DNA from: VRUE01 sp963703175
GTDB lineage: Bacteria > Actinomycetota > Thermoleophilia > Solirubrobacterales > 70-9
Assembly: GCA_963703175.1 (NCBI GenBank)
Contig: OY969794.1
Span: 1,674,001 to 1,738,000 of the forward strand
DNA length: 64,000 bases
Direction: 5' to 3'
Shown: positions 52,181 to 61,031 of the stretch, one piece after another
Layout of the letters: each line of letters opens with the position of its first letter
Position numbering within the stretch: the first letter of the stretch is position 1
Notes under the pieces: generated by a model
What the model saw: only the letters and a program-made list of their open reading frames with translations
What the model was told of the DNA's origin: nothing
The model's database searches: none
Translations under genes and position numbers: made by a program

Positions 52181-53548
52181 CTAAGCCACTTGTGCAAGTG
52201 GATAAGCGGAAGCGACTGCGCTTTGGATCGACTCCGCCGTGATCTCGACCAAGCGTCGCAACTCCTCCGCGGAGATCGAGAGCGGCGGCATCAGCACGAC
52301 GACGTCGCTGAGCGGCCGGACGATCGCGCCGCGCCTGCGCGCCTCGAGAGTGACCCGGTGTCCCAGGCGGAGCGCGGGATCGTGCTCGCCGAGGTCGATG
52401 CCGACCATGAATCCGCACCGACGCACCTCGGTGACCTCGGGCATCGCCGCAACGGCCTCGAGCTTCTCCCCCAGAAGATCGATCTTGGGCTGCAGCCGCT
52501 CCAGCGTGCGCTCCTGCTCGAACGCTTCGAGGCTGGCGATCGCCGCCGCGCAGGCGAGCGGGTTGCCGGTGTAGGTGTGGCCGTGGAAGAAGGTCCGCTG
52601 CTCCTCCGGCGCGCCGAGAAAGCCCGCGTAGATCCGCTCGCTGGCCAGGGTCGCCGCCAGCGGTAGGTAGCCGCCGGTCAGGCCCTTGGCAAGGCAGAGC
52701 AGGTCGGGTGCGACGCCCTCTTGCTCACAGGCAAACATCGTCCCCGTGCGACCGAACCCGGTTGCCACCTCATCGCAGATCATCAGCACCCCGAAGCGGT
52801 CGCAGAGCTCGCGCGCCGCACGCAGATAGCCGGGTGGGTGAACCAGCATTCCCGCGGCGCCCTGTACCAGTGGCTCGATGATCAGCGCCGCGATCTGCTC
52901 CTCGTGAGAGGAGAGGACCCGCTCAAGGTCGGCGGCGTCGCCGGGCTCCGCGGCGTGGGTCTCGAACAGCAGGGGCCTGTAAGTGGAGTGGAAGAGATCG
53001 ATGCCGCCGACCGAGACCGAGCCGATCGTGTCGCCGTGGTAGGCGTCGCGCATGTGGACGAAGGAGGTCCGCCGCGCGTGCTGCCCACCGCGCTGTTGCT
53101 GGAACTGGAAGGCCATCTTCAGCGCGATCTCGGTCGCGGTCGAGCCGGACTCCGAGTAGAAGACGCGGGTGAGTCCAGGCGGGGTCAGCTCAACCAGCTT
53201 CGCCGCCAGCTCCGTCGCACCGGGATGGGAGAGGCCGAGCATGGTCGAGTGGGCCATCTTCTCCAGTTGCTCGCGCACGGCCTCGTCGATGCCGGCGTGC
53301 CGGTGGCCGTGGACGTTGCACCAGAGCGAGGAGACGCCGTCGATGTAGCGCCGGCCATCGCTGTCGATCAGCTCGGTTCCCTCGGCCCGCTCGATCATCA
53401 ACGGCTCTTCCTCAGACCACCCTTGCTGCTGCGTGAAGGGGTGCCAGAGATGGTCCTGATCGAGCTGCGCGGGATCCACCGACATCGTCCGCGCCCACGT
53501 TAAACCGAGCTGCGGCGGGTAACCGTGAGCCAGCGTGCGGAACTTCAC
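52181..53548 (-). CDS. bioA: Adenosylmethionine-8-amino-7-oxononanoate aminotransferase
   Basis: 455 aa from the GTG at 53548; an ATG at 53485 (MSVDPAQLDQDHLWHPFTQ) is an alternative matching common BioA starts. The PLP lysine is in LAKGLTGGYLPLA; SSLWCNVHGH and ICDEVATGFGRTG are BioA motifs. Makes DAPA from KAPA. It is 6.3 kb from the other bio genes and shares an operator-like palindrome with the divergent reductase/desaturase genes. Confidence 0.92.
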   Translation of the reverse strand: MKFRTLAHGYPPQLGLTWARTMSVDPAQLDQDHLWHPFTQQQGWSEEEPLMIERAEGTELIDSDGRRYIDGVSSLWCNVHGHRHAGIDEAVREQLEKMAHSTMLGLSHPGATELAAKLVELTPPGLTRVFYSESGSTATEIALKMAFQFQQQRGGQHARRTSFVHMRDAYHGDTIGSVSVGGIDLFHSTYRPLLFETHAAEPGDAADLERVLSSHEEQIAALIIEPLVQGAAGMLVHPPGYLRAARELCDRFGVLMICDEVATGFGRTGTMFACEQEGVAPDLLCLAKGLTGGYLPLAATLASERIYAGFLGAPEEQRTFFHGHTYTGNPLACAAAIASLEAFEQERTLERLQPKIDLLGEKLEAVAAMPEVTEVRRCGFMVGIDLGEHDPALRLGHRVTLEARRRGAIVRPLSDVVVLMPPLSISAEELRRLVEITAESIQSAVASAYPLAQVA

Positions 53549-53554
53549 AGACCA

Positions 53555-53572
53555 TTACATCGAACGATGTAA
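53555..53572. promoter_or_regulatory. Operator-like palindrome between bioA and the desaturase operon
   Basis: TTACATCG-aa-CGATGTAA, a perfect 8-bp inverted repeat. It overlaps the probable -10 boxes of both directions (TGTAAT before the bioA GTG; TAACAT before the reductase ATG). One repressor could co-regulate biotin synthesis and fatty acid desaturation. It does not match the BirA, BioR or BioQ boxes I know. Confidence 0.6.
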
Positions 53573-53583
53573 CATTGCTGTCG

Positions 53584-54681
53584 ATGGCTGAGCGTGGCGC
53601 TACTCCGCAAGTCTCCGCCCCTAGGCGGCGGGCACTGCGTGTGGTTCGCTCGCTCTTCAGCCCCTTGCTTCCGGACGACTACCTCGAACTGATCAACCCG
53701 CTTTGGTCAACCCGTGAGCTGCGCGGTCGGATCGAGCGGATCGACAAGGAGACGGCGAACACCGTCACCGTGCTGATCCGGCCCGGCTACGAGTGGATGG
53801 GCCACAGCCCCGGCCAATATCTACGCATAGGGGTTGTCATCGACGGGGTGCATCACTGGCGCGCCTACTCGTTGACCTCGGAACCTGGTCGCCCTGACGG
53901 CTGCATCAGTATCACGCCGAAGCTGGTCGATTCCGGCAAGGTCTCGCCCTACTTGGTGCGCCAGGCCAGGCCGGGGGACATCGTCCGGCTCGGCGGAGTG
54001 GAAGGGACCTTTGTCCTGCCCCAGCCCGCGCCGCGCGAGTTGCTCTTCATCAGCGCCGGCAGCGGCATCACTCCGATCATGAGCATGCTGCGCAGCCTTC
54101 ACCGTGACGACGCCGTTCACGACGTCGTCCACATCCATTCCGCTCGGAGCGTCGACGATGTCATCTTCGCCAAGCGGCTACGGGAGATTGACGCAGCCCG
54201 TACGGGCTATCGCTTGCAGCTGCGGATCACCGGCGAGCAGGGCCGCATTGCCCCTGGCGACCTCGCCGAGCTATGTCCCGATTGGCGCCAGCGCCACGCC
54301 TTCATCTCTGGTCCCGCCGAGATGCTCGACGCAATGAGCGGGCACTGGGAGCGGGAGGGCAAGGCGGAGCTGCTCAGCATGGAGCGCTTCCAGCCCGTGA
54401 TCGGCGGTGACCCTGGCGAGGGAGAGGGTGGGCGCGTGCGCTTCTCGAAGAGTGGGGTCGAGGCCGAGTGCGCCGCTGGCACGCCGATTCTGGTCAGTGG
54501 CGAGGAGGCCGGCGCGGTTCTCCCCTTTGGCTGCCGGATGGGCATCTGCCACACCTGCGTTGGAAAGTTGTGCTCAGGTGAGGTTCGCGACCTGCGCACC
54601 GGCAAGGTGCACGGCAGCGAGGGAGAGATGGTCCGCACTTGCGTGAACGCCCCTGAGGGCCCGATCGAGATCGCACTTTGA
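53584..54681 (+). CDS. Ferredoxin reductase-type electron donor for the desaturase
   Basis: 365 aa from the ATG at 53584. FAD-binding RAYSLTS, NAD(P)-binding SAGSGITPIMSM, then a C-terminal plant-type [2Fe-2S] domain with GCRMGICHTC and a last Cys in RTCVNAP. Resembles Rv3230c, the partner of mycobacterial DesA3. It lies 19 bp upstream of the desaturase, so an electron-transfer pair is likely. Confidence 0.88.
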   Translation: MAERGATPQVSAPRRRALRVVRSLFSPLLPDDYLELINPLWSTRELRGRIERIDKETANTVTVLIRPGYEWMGHSPGQYLRIGVVIDGVHHWRAYSLTSEPGRPDGCISITPKLVDSGKVSPYLVRQARPGDIVRLGGVEGTFVLPQPAPRELLFISAGSGITPIMSMLRSLHRDDAVHDVVHIHSARSVDDVIFAKRLREIDAARTGYRLQLRITGEQGRIAPGDLAELCPDWRQRHAFISGPAEMLDAMSGHWEREGKAELLSMERFQPVIGGDPGEGEGGRVRFSKSGVEAECAAGTPILVSGEEAGAVLPFGCRMGICHTCVGKLCSGEVRDLRTGKVHGSEGEMVRTCVNAPEGPIEIAL

Positions 54682-54700
54682 AACTACGGAAAGGCAGACG

Positions 54701-55945
54701 ATGACCGCAACCACCAGCGAGGCCGTGAGCCCACTGAGCCACCTCTCTCGCGAGCAGCTGGATGAGCTTGGCCGCGAGTTCGACGCGATTCGGGACCGAG
54801 TCTCCGCCGACCTCGGCGCTCGCGATCGCCGCTACATCGAGAGCATGATCGCGATGCAACGCCGCCTGGCGGTGCTGAGCCGCGTGTTGTTGCTCGCCTC
54901 GCGCTACCGGCCGGCGTGGCTCGCGGGGACGGCGACGCTCTCGATGGCAAAGATCCTCGAGAACATGGAGATCGGCCACAACGTCCTGCACGGCCAGTGG
55001 GACTGGATGAACGATCCCCAGATCAACTCATCGACCTGGGACTGGGACACCGCCTCGACGGCGGAGGCCTGGAAGCACTCGCACAACTACGTCCACCACA
55101 CCTTCACCAACATCCTCGGTAAGGACAAGGACCTCGGCTACGAGATCATGCGGATCGACCCGCGGCAGAAGTGGCATCCGGTCTACCTCTTCCAGCCGCT
55201 CTACAACCTTGTTTTGATGGCGTTCTTCGAGTGGGGGGTCGCCTTTCATGACCTCGACTTCGAGGCGATCCGCACCGGCAAGAAGTCGAAGGCCCAGATC
55301 AAACGCGAGCTGGCGGGGATCCGCGGCAAGGCAAAGAGTCAGATCGTCAAGGACTACGTCGCCTGGCCGCTGCTGAGCGGGCTGGCGATGGCGGCCCTCG
55401 ATGCCGCGGTCGAGGGGCGTCGCGACCGCGGCGCTCGCAAGCGCCGCGGCGGGCTTGCCGGTGTCCTGCGCTCCGCTCTGCGTGGCGGTGCGGGTGCGTA
55501 TCGATCGACCGCTTCGGCGGATGCCACCGCCAACGTCGTCCGCAATGCCTGGGCCTACGCGATCATCTTCTGCGGCCACTTCCCCGACCAGACCTACACC
55601 TTCAGCCCCGAGGAGGTCGAGGACGAGAGCCGCGGTGGCTGGTACGTGCGCCAGCTGGCTGGGGCCGCGAACATCGAGGGCAGCCCGCTGTTCCACGTTG
55701 CCAGTGGCAACCTCGGTTACCAGGTTGAGCATCACCTGTTCCCCGACCTGCCGAGTACGCGTTACGCCGAGATCGCCCCGCAGGTCAAAGACATCTGCGA
55801 GCGCTACGAGTTGCCGTACAACAGCGGCCCCTTTGGCCAGCAGTTGGGGATGGTGCAGCGGACGATTCTGCGGCTTGCCTTTCCCGGTGGTGCGCAGCGG
55901 CCCAAGCCAGGGCCCTACCACGGGGAAAAAGAGGCCTCTCTGTGA
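54701..55945 (+). CDS. Membrane fatty acid (acyl-CoA) desaturase
   Basis: 414 aa. Histidine boxes HNVLH, HNYVHH and QVEHH bind the diiron centre. Resembles DesA3-type delta-9 acyl-CoA desaturases. A Gly/Arg-rich stretch at residues ~234-268, encoded by strong overlapping palindromes, seems longer than in relatives. Electron supply comes from the upstream reductase. No clear promoter of its own. Confidence 0.9.
   Translation: MTATTSEAVSPLSHLSREQLDELGREFDAIRDRVSADLGARDRRYIESMIAMQRRLAVLSRVLLLASRYRPAWLAGTATLSMAKILENMEIGHNVLHGQWDWMNDPQINSSTWDWDTASTAEAWKHSHNYVHHTFTNILGKDKDLGYEIMRIDPRQKWHPVYLFQPLYNLVLMAFFEWGVAFHDLDFEAIRTGKKSKAQIKRELAGIRGKAKSQIVKDYVAWPLLSGLAMAALDAAVEGRRDRGARKRRGGLAGVLRSALRGGAGAYRSTASADATANVVRNAWAYAIIFCGHFPDQTYTFSPEEVEDESRGGWYVRQLAGAANIEGSPLFHVASGNLGYQVEHHLFPDLPSTRYAEIAPQVKDICERYELPYNSGPFGQQLGMVQRTILRLAFPGGAQRPKPGPYHGEKEASL
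55403..55449. repeat. Overlapping inverted repeats inside the desaturase gene
   Basis: GCCGCGGTCG/CGACCGCGGC (55403-55412/55423-55432) and CCGCGGCGCT-cgca-AGCGCCGCGG (55426-55449) are both perfect and mutually exclusive. They encode the Arg/Gly-rich RRDRGARKRRGG segment. Possibly another in-frame palindromic insertion, but without the conserved linkers of the ribosomal ones. Confidence 0.5.
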
Positions 55946-55959
55946 CATAGCTCACGCGA

Positions 55960-55987
55960 ACAACTATTTCGTTGGCGAAATAGTTGT
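55960..55987. promoter_or_regulatory. MarR operator palindrome
   Basis: ACAACTATTTCG-ttgg-CGAAATAGTTGT, a perfect 12-bp inverted repeat 21 bp upstream of the MarR start, in the 63-bp gap after the desaturase. The AT-rich arms are typical of MarR-family operators, suggesting autoregulation and control of the MFS pump. Confidence 0.75.
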
Positions 55988-56008
55988 CCTTGTGCAAGTA
56001 TTGTCGGC

Positions 56009-56548
56009 ATGCAAGCAAGTGAGATTGCGGCGATTGTCGACAAGATAGGTGCCCCGGAGATAGGCGGCGAGACGCAGGAGACCGCGGCGCGGCTCAGCGC
56101 TCTGCTGCGTCACGTCTTCCTCTACGACCGTGGCAACCAGCTGCGGGTGATTGAGGAGTCCGGCCTCTCGATGACCCAGTGCAAGGCGCTGCTCGAGCTG
56201 GGCGGCCTTGGCGAGGCTGCGGAGCCGCGCCAGGTGAGCGAGCTGGCGGATACGTTCGGCACCTCGGTTCCCTCGATGAGCCGGGCGGTTGACGCCCTGG
56301 TCAAGAAGAAGCTGGCCACCAGGCTGGAGGACCCGGACGACCGCCGCGTGCGGCGTGTCGCCATTACCGCCAAAGGAAAGCAGTTGGTCGACACGCTTCT
56401 CGTCGTCCGCCAGGCCGGCATGGAGGCGTTCGCAGCCAGCCTCAGCGCCGCTCAGCGCCGCAAGCTCGACGCCGCGATCGACTCGCTGATGGACCGCGAG
56501 GACATCGCCAAGACCTATGAGCACCTGAAGGGAGTTGGACCCGCTTGA
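56009..56548 (+). CDS. MarR-family transcriptional regulator
   Basis: 179 aa. Winged helix with RQVSELADTFGTSVPSMSRAVDALVKKKLATRLEDPDDRRVRRVAIT, the standard MarR recognition helix and wing. Probably binds the palindrome upstream. It overlaps the MFS gene by 4 nt (TTGA), a typical regulator-pump pair. Confidence 0.9.
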   Translation: MQASEIAAIVDKIGAPEIGGETQETAARLSALLRHVFLYDRGNQLRVIEESGLSMTQCKALLELGGLGEAAEPRQVSELADTFGTSVPSMSRAVDALVKKKLATRLEDPDDRRVRRVAITAKGKQLVDTLLVVRQAGMEAFAASLSAAQRRKLDAAIDSLMDREDIAKTYEHLKGVGPA

Positions 56549-58041
56549 CCCGTTACAGCCACCTGATCACCGACGAAAACCGCAAGTGGTGGACGCTCGG
56601 AGCGATGTGCTTCGCGCTGTTCATGATCATGCTCGACAACACCGTTGTGAACGTCGCACTGCCCTCGATCCAGCGCGACCTCGGCGCTTCGATCTCCGGC
56701 CTCGAGTGGACGATCAACGGCTACACGCTCTCCTTCGCCGTGCTGCTGGCGACCGGCGGGCGGCTCGGCGACATCTTTGGCCGCCGCCGCATGTTCCTCA
56801 TCGGCGTCGTCATCTTCGCCTTCTCCTCGGCCACCGCCGGCCTCGCCCAGGGCGCTACCGACCTCGTCGCCAGCCGTGTACTGCAGGGCGTCGGCGCGGC
56901 GCTGATGATGCCGGGCACGCTCTCGATCATTACCAACGCTTTCCCCGCCCATGAGCGTGGCAAGGCGATGGGCACCTGGGCCGGCGTCTCCGCGCTCGCC
57001 CTGGCCGTCGGGCCCGTCCTCGGCGGCTTCCTTACCGAGCACGTCAGCTGGCGGGCGATCTTCTACCTCAACATCCCGGTTGCGATCGGCGCCGTCACGG
57101 CGACGATCTTCGCCGTGCGCGAGTCGCGCGACACCACGGTCGGCCGCGACGTCGACTACCTCGGCGTAGCAACGCTCACCGCCAGCCTCACTGCGCTCGT
57201 CTTGGCCTTGGTCGAGGGCAACAGCTGGGGATGGGGCTCGGCTGGGATCGTCGGCTTGCTGGCCGTGGCGGTGCTGGGCGGATTGGCCTTCGTCTTCACC
57301 GAGCTGCGCGTCAAGGTGCCGATGGTCGAGTTCCGCTTCTTCGCCGACCGCAATTTCCTCGGCGCGGTGGTCGTCGCCCTGATCATCACCTTCGCGATGA
57401 TGGGCGTCTTCTTCTTCCTCGCCCTCTATATGCAGGACATCCTCCGCTACTCGCCGCTGGAGGCGGGTATCCGCTTCCTGCCTTCCACCCTGATGATCGT
57501 CGGTGTGGCGCCGGTCGCCGGCAGGCTCGCTGACCGCTTCGGCCCGCGCTGGCTGATCGTCGCCGGCCTCCTGATCCTCACCGCCTCGCTCTACAGCTTC
57601 ACCGGGATCGCGGTGAACTCCGGTTACCTCGATCTGCTGCCTGGCTTCATGCTGCTCGGCATCGGCATCGCCTTGACGATGTCGCCGATGACCAGCGCCG
57701 CGATGAACGCGGTCGCGGTGGAGAAAGCCGGCATTGCCTCCGGCGTCCTCTCGATGTTCCGCATGGTCGGCGGCAGCCTTGGCATCGCCGTCAGCGGTGC
57801 GATCTTCCAGGGCGCGGCCGGCAGCAGCTTTGAGACCGCAGTGCCCCAACAGTTCGTCGACGGGCTCAGTAATGCGATGACGGTCTCCGCCGCCGTGACG
57901 CTCCTGGGCGCCGGCATCGCCGCCGCCGCGATTCGGGCAAAGCCGAAATCGCTGAGCATCGAGGCAGCTGAGGCGGTCGTCAATCCCGGTGGTTCGGAGC
58001 TGGCCGCCCGGGAGGCAGAGCTAGCGGGGGCCAGGAGCTAG
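56545..58041 (+). CDS. MFS drug transporter, DHA2 (EmrB/QacA) family
   Basis: 498 aa, about 14 membrane helices. Motif A appears as GGRLGDIFGRRR, and motif C-like GPVLGGFLTEHVSWRAIFYLNIP is clear. Proton-driven exporter of drugs or lipophilic compounds. The TTG start overlaps the MarR stop codon. The 3' end overlaps the convergent bioD by 62 bp. Confidence 0.9.
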   Translation: MTRYSHLITDENRKWWTLGAMCFALFMIMLDNTVVNVALPSIQRDLGASISGLEWTINGYTLSFAVLLATGGRLGDIFGRRRMFLIGVVIFAFSSATAGLAQGATDLVASRVLQGVGAALMMPGTLSIITNAFPAHERGKAMGTWAGVSALALAVGPVLGGFLTEHVSWRAIFYLNIPVAIGAVTATIFAVRESRDTTVGRDVDYLGVATLTASLTALVLALVEGNSWGWGSAGIVGLLAVAVLGGLAFVFTELRVKVPMVEFRFFADRNFLGAVVVALIITFAMMGVFFFLALYMQDILRYSPLEAGIRFLPSTLMIVGVAPVAGRLADRFGPRWLIVAGLLILTASLYSFTGIAVNSGYLDLLPGFMLLGIGIALTMSPMTSAAMNAVAVEKAGIASGVLSMFRMVGGSLGIAVSGAIFQGAAGSSFETAVPQQFVDGLSNAMTVSAAVTLLGAGIAAAAIRAKPKSLSIEAAEAVVNPGGSELAAREAELAGARS

Positions 58042-58720
58042 GCGAGCTGAGGTCGAGCCGCGGCAGGGTCTCAACCTCGACTTTGCCCAGCCGCGCGATC
58101 GTCTCGCGGTTCGATTCCTCGATTTGGCTGGGGTCCTCCGGCCAGGGAGTGAGGACCACCGCCGCTACTGCGAGGCCGGCGGATCGCGCCGCCGTGAGCG
58201 TCAAGAGCGTGTGGTTGATCGTGCCGAGGCCGGACGAAGCAGCGATGACGAGCGGCAGCCCAAGGTCCACTGCGAGGTCGCGGACGAGGTAGTCGGCCGA
58301 CAGCGGCACCAGCAGCCCGCCGACCCCCTCACAGACAAGGGCGTCGGCATCGACAGCCGCAGCTCGGGCCGAAGTGAGCAGGCGTACCGGATCTATCTCC
58401 TCCCCGGCCAGGTTTGCCGCCAGATGGGGCGACATCGGCGGTCCGTATCGGTAGGGCGCGATCTCATCGTCGCTCTGATCCGATCCCGCGGCGCGGCGAA
58501 GCAACGTGTGGTCGGGCTCGCTCTCGTCGTTCTCGAGCCCCGTCACCGCCGGCTTGAAGACAGCCACCCGTTTACCGTCTGCAACGAGCGTCTGGGCGAT
58601 CGCCGCGGCGACCACGGTCTTGCCCACCTCGGTACCGGTCCCCGTCACGAAAACCCCCGACGTGCCGTCGGAAAGAGGCTCTATGCGGCCTCTTTCCGAC
58701 GGCACGTCAGCGCCGATCAA
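57980..58720 (-). CDS. bioD: Dethiobiotin synthetase
   Basis: 246 aa from a TTG at 58720 that overlaps the bioF stop (TTGA). P-loop GTGTEVGKT, KPAVTG and CEGVGGLLVP are BioD motifs. Makes dethiobiotin from DAPA and CO2 with ATP. Before the usual BioD start (VFVTGTG) there are ~22 extra residues, mostly encoded by palindrome K; a GTG inside the palindrome is an alternative start. Confidence 0.88.
   Translation of the reverse strand: MIGADVPSERGRIEPLSDGTSGVFVTGTGTEVGKTVVAAAIAQTLVADGKRVAVFKPAVTGLENDESEPDHTLLRRAAGSDQSDDEIAPYRYGPPMSPHLAANLAGEEIDPVRLLTSARAAAVDADALVCEGVGGLLVPLSADYLVRDLAVDLGLPLVIAASSGLGTINHTLLTLTAARSAGLAVAAVVLTPWPEDPSQIEESNRETIARLGKVEVETLPRLDLSSPSSWPPLALPPGRPAPNHRD
58659..58708. repeat. 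Palindrome K at the bioF-bioD junction
   Basis: Perfect 21-bp inverted repeat with an 8-nt loop (58659-58679/58688-58708), tips GACGTGCCGTCGG. It begins 8 nt after the bioF stop and, if bioD starts at the overlapping TTG, is translated as DVPSERGRIEPLSDGTS. No T-run. It could attenuate bioD expression or be another palindrome tolerated in frame. Confidence 0.8.
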
Positions 58721-59901
58721 GCTGCCAGCAGGGTCGACTCGACGAGGCCGAGTTCTCGCGCCGCTTTGCCGGCAAGCCTCGCTGCCTTGAGCAGGTCTGC
58801 CTGCTCGTGCGTCGCCATCACGCTGAAGCGAAGCCGCGAGGATCCCGGCGGAACGGTCGGCGGGCGGATGCCCTGGGCGAAGACGCCGTCCTCTAGCAAG
58901 CGCTCGCACAGCTCCATCGTTTGCTCCGCATCGCCGACTTCGAGCGGCACGATCTGACTCTGTCCACCGCCAGCGATCAAGCCCTCGGTGACCAGCCCTT
59001 CGCGCAGCGCTGCCGCATTGGCGTTCAGGTGCTGCACGCGCTGCGGCTCGGCTTCGAGCAGCTCCAGCGCCGCCAACGCGGCAGCCAACACTGGTGGGGG
59101 CAACGCCGTGGAAAAGATGAAGGAGCGCGCGGTGTTGAGCAGGTACTCGCTCAGCTCGGCGCTGGCGCAGACGTAGGCCCCGTAGCTGCCGAGGGCCTTG
59201 CCCAGCGTTCCCACCACGAGGTCTACCTCGCCGCTCAAACCGGCGGCTGCGACCGAGCCGCGGCCGCCTGGACCTAGCGCCCCGGTCGCATGGGCCTCGT
59301 CGACCATCAGCCGGCAGCCGTGCTCCTTCGCGAGTCGGGCCAGGCCATCCAGAGGAGCGACGTCGCCGTCCATCGAGAAGACGCCGTCGGTGATGATCAG
59401 CGAGCCGCGCCCCTCCGCCCCGCGCAGGCCCCAGGCGAGGTGCTCGAGGTCGCCGTGCCGATAGACAAAGGTCTCCGCACGCGCGAGTCGACAGCCGTCG
59501 ACGATGCTGGCGTGGTTGAGCTCATCTGAAAAGACGACCCCGCCGCGGCCTGTCAGTGCCGAGATCGCACCGATGTTCGCCAGGTAGCCGGAGCCGAAAA
59601 GTAGCGCCGACTCGTAGCCCTCGAACCCGGCCAACCGCTCCTCCAGCCGGCGGTGGGGTGCCATGTTGCCCGAGATCAGCCGCGAACTGCCGGCGCCTGC
59701 GCCCCAGCCGAGCGCTGCCTCGGCAGCCGCCTCGCGCACCCGTGGGTGGTCTGCCAGCCCCAGGTAGTTGTTCGAGCAGAGCAGCAGCACCGGCTTTCCG
59801 TCGAGCTGGACCCGCGGGCCCTGCGTGCCTTCGATCAGTCGCAGCCGGCGGTGGAGCCCGCTCTCACGAAGCTCCTCGAGCCGCTCAGCGACATCGCTCA
59901 T
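58717..59901 (-). CDS. bioF: 8-amino-7-oxononanoate synthase
   Basis: 394 aa from the ATG at 59901, which overlaps the bioB stop (ATGA). PLP lysine in GTLGKALGSYGA; DELNHASIVDG and DEAHATGALG are family motifs. Condenses pimeloyl thioester with alanine. Central gene of bioB-bioF-bioD. Confidence 0.93.
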   Translation of the reverse strand: MSDVAERLEELRESGLHRRLRLIEGTQGPRVQLDGKPVLLLCSNNYLGLADHPRVREAAAEAALGWGAGAGSSRLISGNMAPHRRLEERLAGFEGYESALLFGSGYLANIGAISALTGRGGVVFSDELNHASIVDGCRLARAETFVYRHGDLEHLAWGLRGAEGRGSLIITDGVFSMDGDVAPLDGLARLAKEHGCRLMVDEAHATGALGPGGRGSVAAAGLSGEVDLVVGTLGKALGSYGAYVCASAELSEYLLNTARSFIFSTALPPPVLAAALAALELLEAEPQRVQHLNANAAALREGLVTEGLIAGGGQSQIVPLEVGDAEQTMELCERLLEDGVFAQGIRPPTVPPGSSRLRFSVMATHEQADLLKAARLAGKAARELGLVESTLLAA

Positions 59902-61031
59902 GCCGCTGTCTGGCGAGCTGGGTAAGGCGGGGGCTTCTTGGTCTTCTTGATGACTCGCAGCTGGGTCGACGGGTCCCAGAAGTTCGCTTCTTCCTGGCTG
60001 TCGATCAGCTCGTCGATCGGCGTCGCCGGCGTCTCGCCCTCGAGCCAACCGGAGCGGTTGTCGGGGCGGGGGTTGGCACCGTTGTCAGGCTGGCGTGCGA
60101 CGTTTAGGCCCAGCTCCTCGAACATCGCCCGGTCGTCCTCTGGCTCAGCGCCAAGGGTGGTGAGGAAGTTGCCCATCATCACGCCGTTGAGACCCGCCTT
60201 GACTGCCAGCGGTTGTAGCTCGCCGAGGTTCTCGACGCGGCCGCCGCAGAGGCGGAAGAGCGCACCCGGGATGATCAGGCGGAAGATCGCAACCCACTTG
60301 ATCACGTCCCAGGGATCCATCAGCGGCCGGTCGCCGAACTTGGTCCCGTCGCGCGGGTTGAGCAAGTTGATCGGCACCGAGTCCGGTTCCAGCTCGGAGA
60401 GCTCGAAGGCCATCTCGACCCGTTGGCGCGGCGACTCGCCGAGGTTGAGGATGCCGCCGACGCAGGTCTCCAGCCCCGCCTCCTTGACCGCGTCGATCGT
60501 CCGAATGCGGCCCTCGTAGCGGACCGTGCTCGAGACTTCGGGGTAGTAGGAGCGCGATGACTCGACGTTGTGGTGGACGCGCTGGATGCCCGCCTCGCGC
60601 AGTTGTTTGGCGCGATCGCCGGACATGTGGCCGATCGAGGCGCAGCGCTTGAGGTTGGTGTGCTCGGCGACGAGCTTGGCGCCCTCGAGGATCTTCTTGA
60701 AGTCTTTCTTGGAGAGGCCCTGGCCCTGGGTGACCATGCAGAAGCGGTGGGCACCGGCCGCCTCTGCTGCGCGCGCGTGCTCGAGGATCTGCTCGGGCTC
60801 CATCATCGCGTGCATCGGCGTGTCCGCCTCGGCGTAGCGCGACTGGGCGCAGAAACCGCAGTCCTCGGCGCAGCCGCCCGACTTGGCGTTGACCAGCGAG
60901 CACATGTCGGTCGAGTCGCCGAAGTTCTCTTCGCGCACCTTCCAGGCGCGCTCGATCAGCTCGCCGATCTCCCCGTGGTCGTTCAGCTCGCCGAGCGCCA
61001 GCGCTTCCTCGAAAGAGATCAGGGGGGGCAT
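59898..61031 (-). CDS. bioB: Biotin synthase
   Basis: 377 aa. Radical SAM cluster Cys in CAEDCGFCAQS, and further Cys/Arg ligands of the auxiliary [2Fe-2S] cluster downstream (LETCVGGILNLGES). Inserts sulfur into dethiobiotin. First gene of the minus-strand biotin operon; no riboswitch-like leader in the 69-bp gap to the divergent hydrolase. Confidence 0.95.
   Translation of the reverse strand: MPPLISFEEALALGELNDHGEIGELIERAWKVREENFGDSTDMCSLVNAKSGGCAEDCGFCAQSRYAEADTPMHAMMEPEQILEHARAAEAAGAHRFCMVTQGQGLSKKDFKKILEGAKLVAEHTNLKRCASIGHMSGDRAKQLREAGIQRVHHNVESSRSYYPEVSSTVRYEGRIRTIDAVKEAGLETCVGGILNLGESPRQRVEMAFELSELEPDSVPINLLNPRDGTKFGDRPLMDPWDVIKWVAIFRLIIPGALFRLCGGRVENLGELQPLAVKAGLNGVMMGNFLTTLGAEPEDDRAMFEELGLNVARQPDNGANPRPDNRSGWLEGETPATPIDELIDSQEEANFWDPSTQLRVIKKTKKPPPYPARQTAA

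Noticed and set aside
56515..57849. 444-codon open frame antisense to the MFS transporter
   Set aside because: Composition (Glu/His/Arg/Asp-rich, no hydrophobic core) is that of an antisense shadow of membrane-protein codons.
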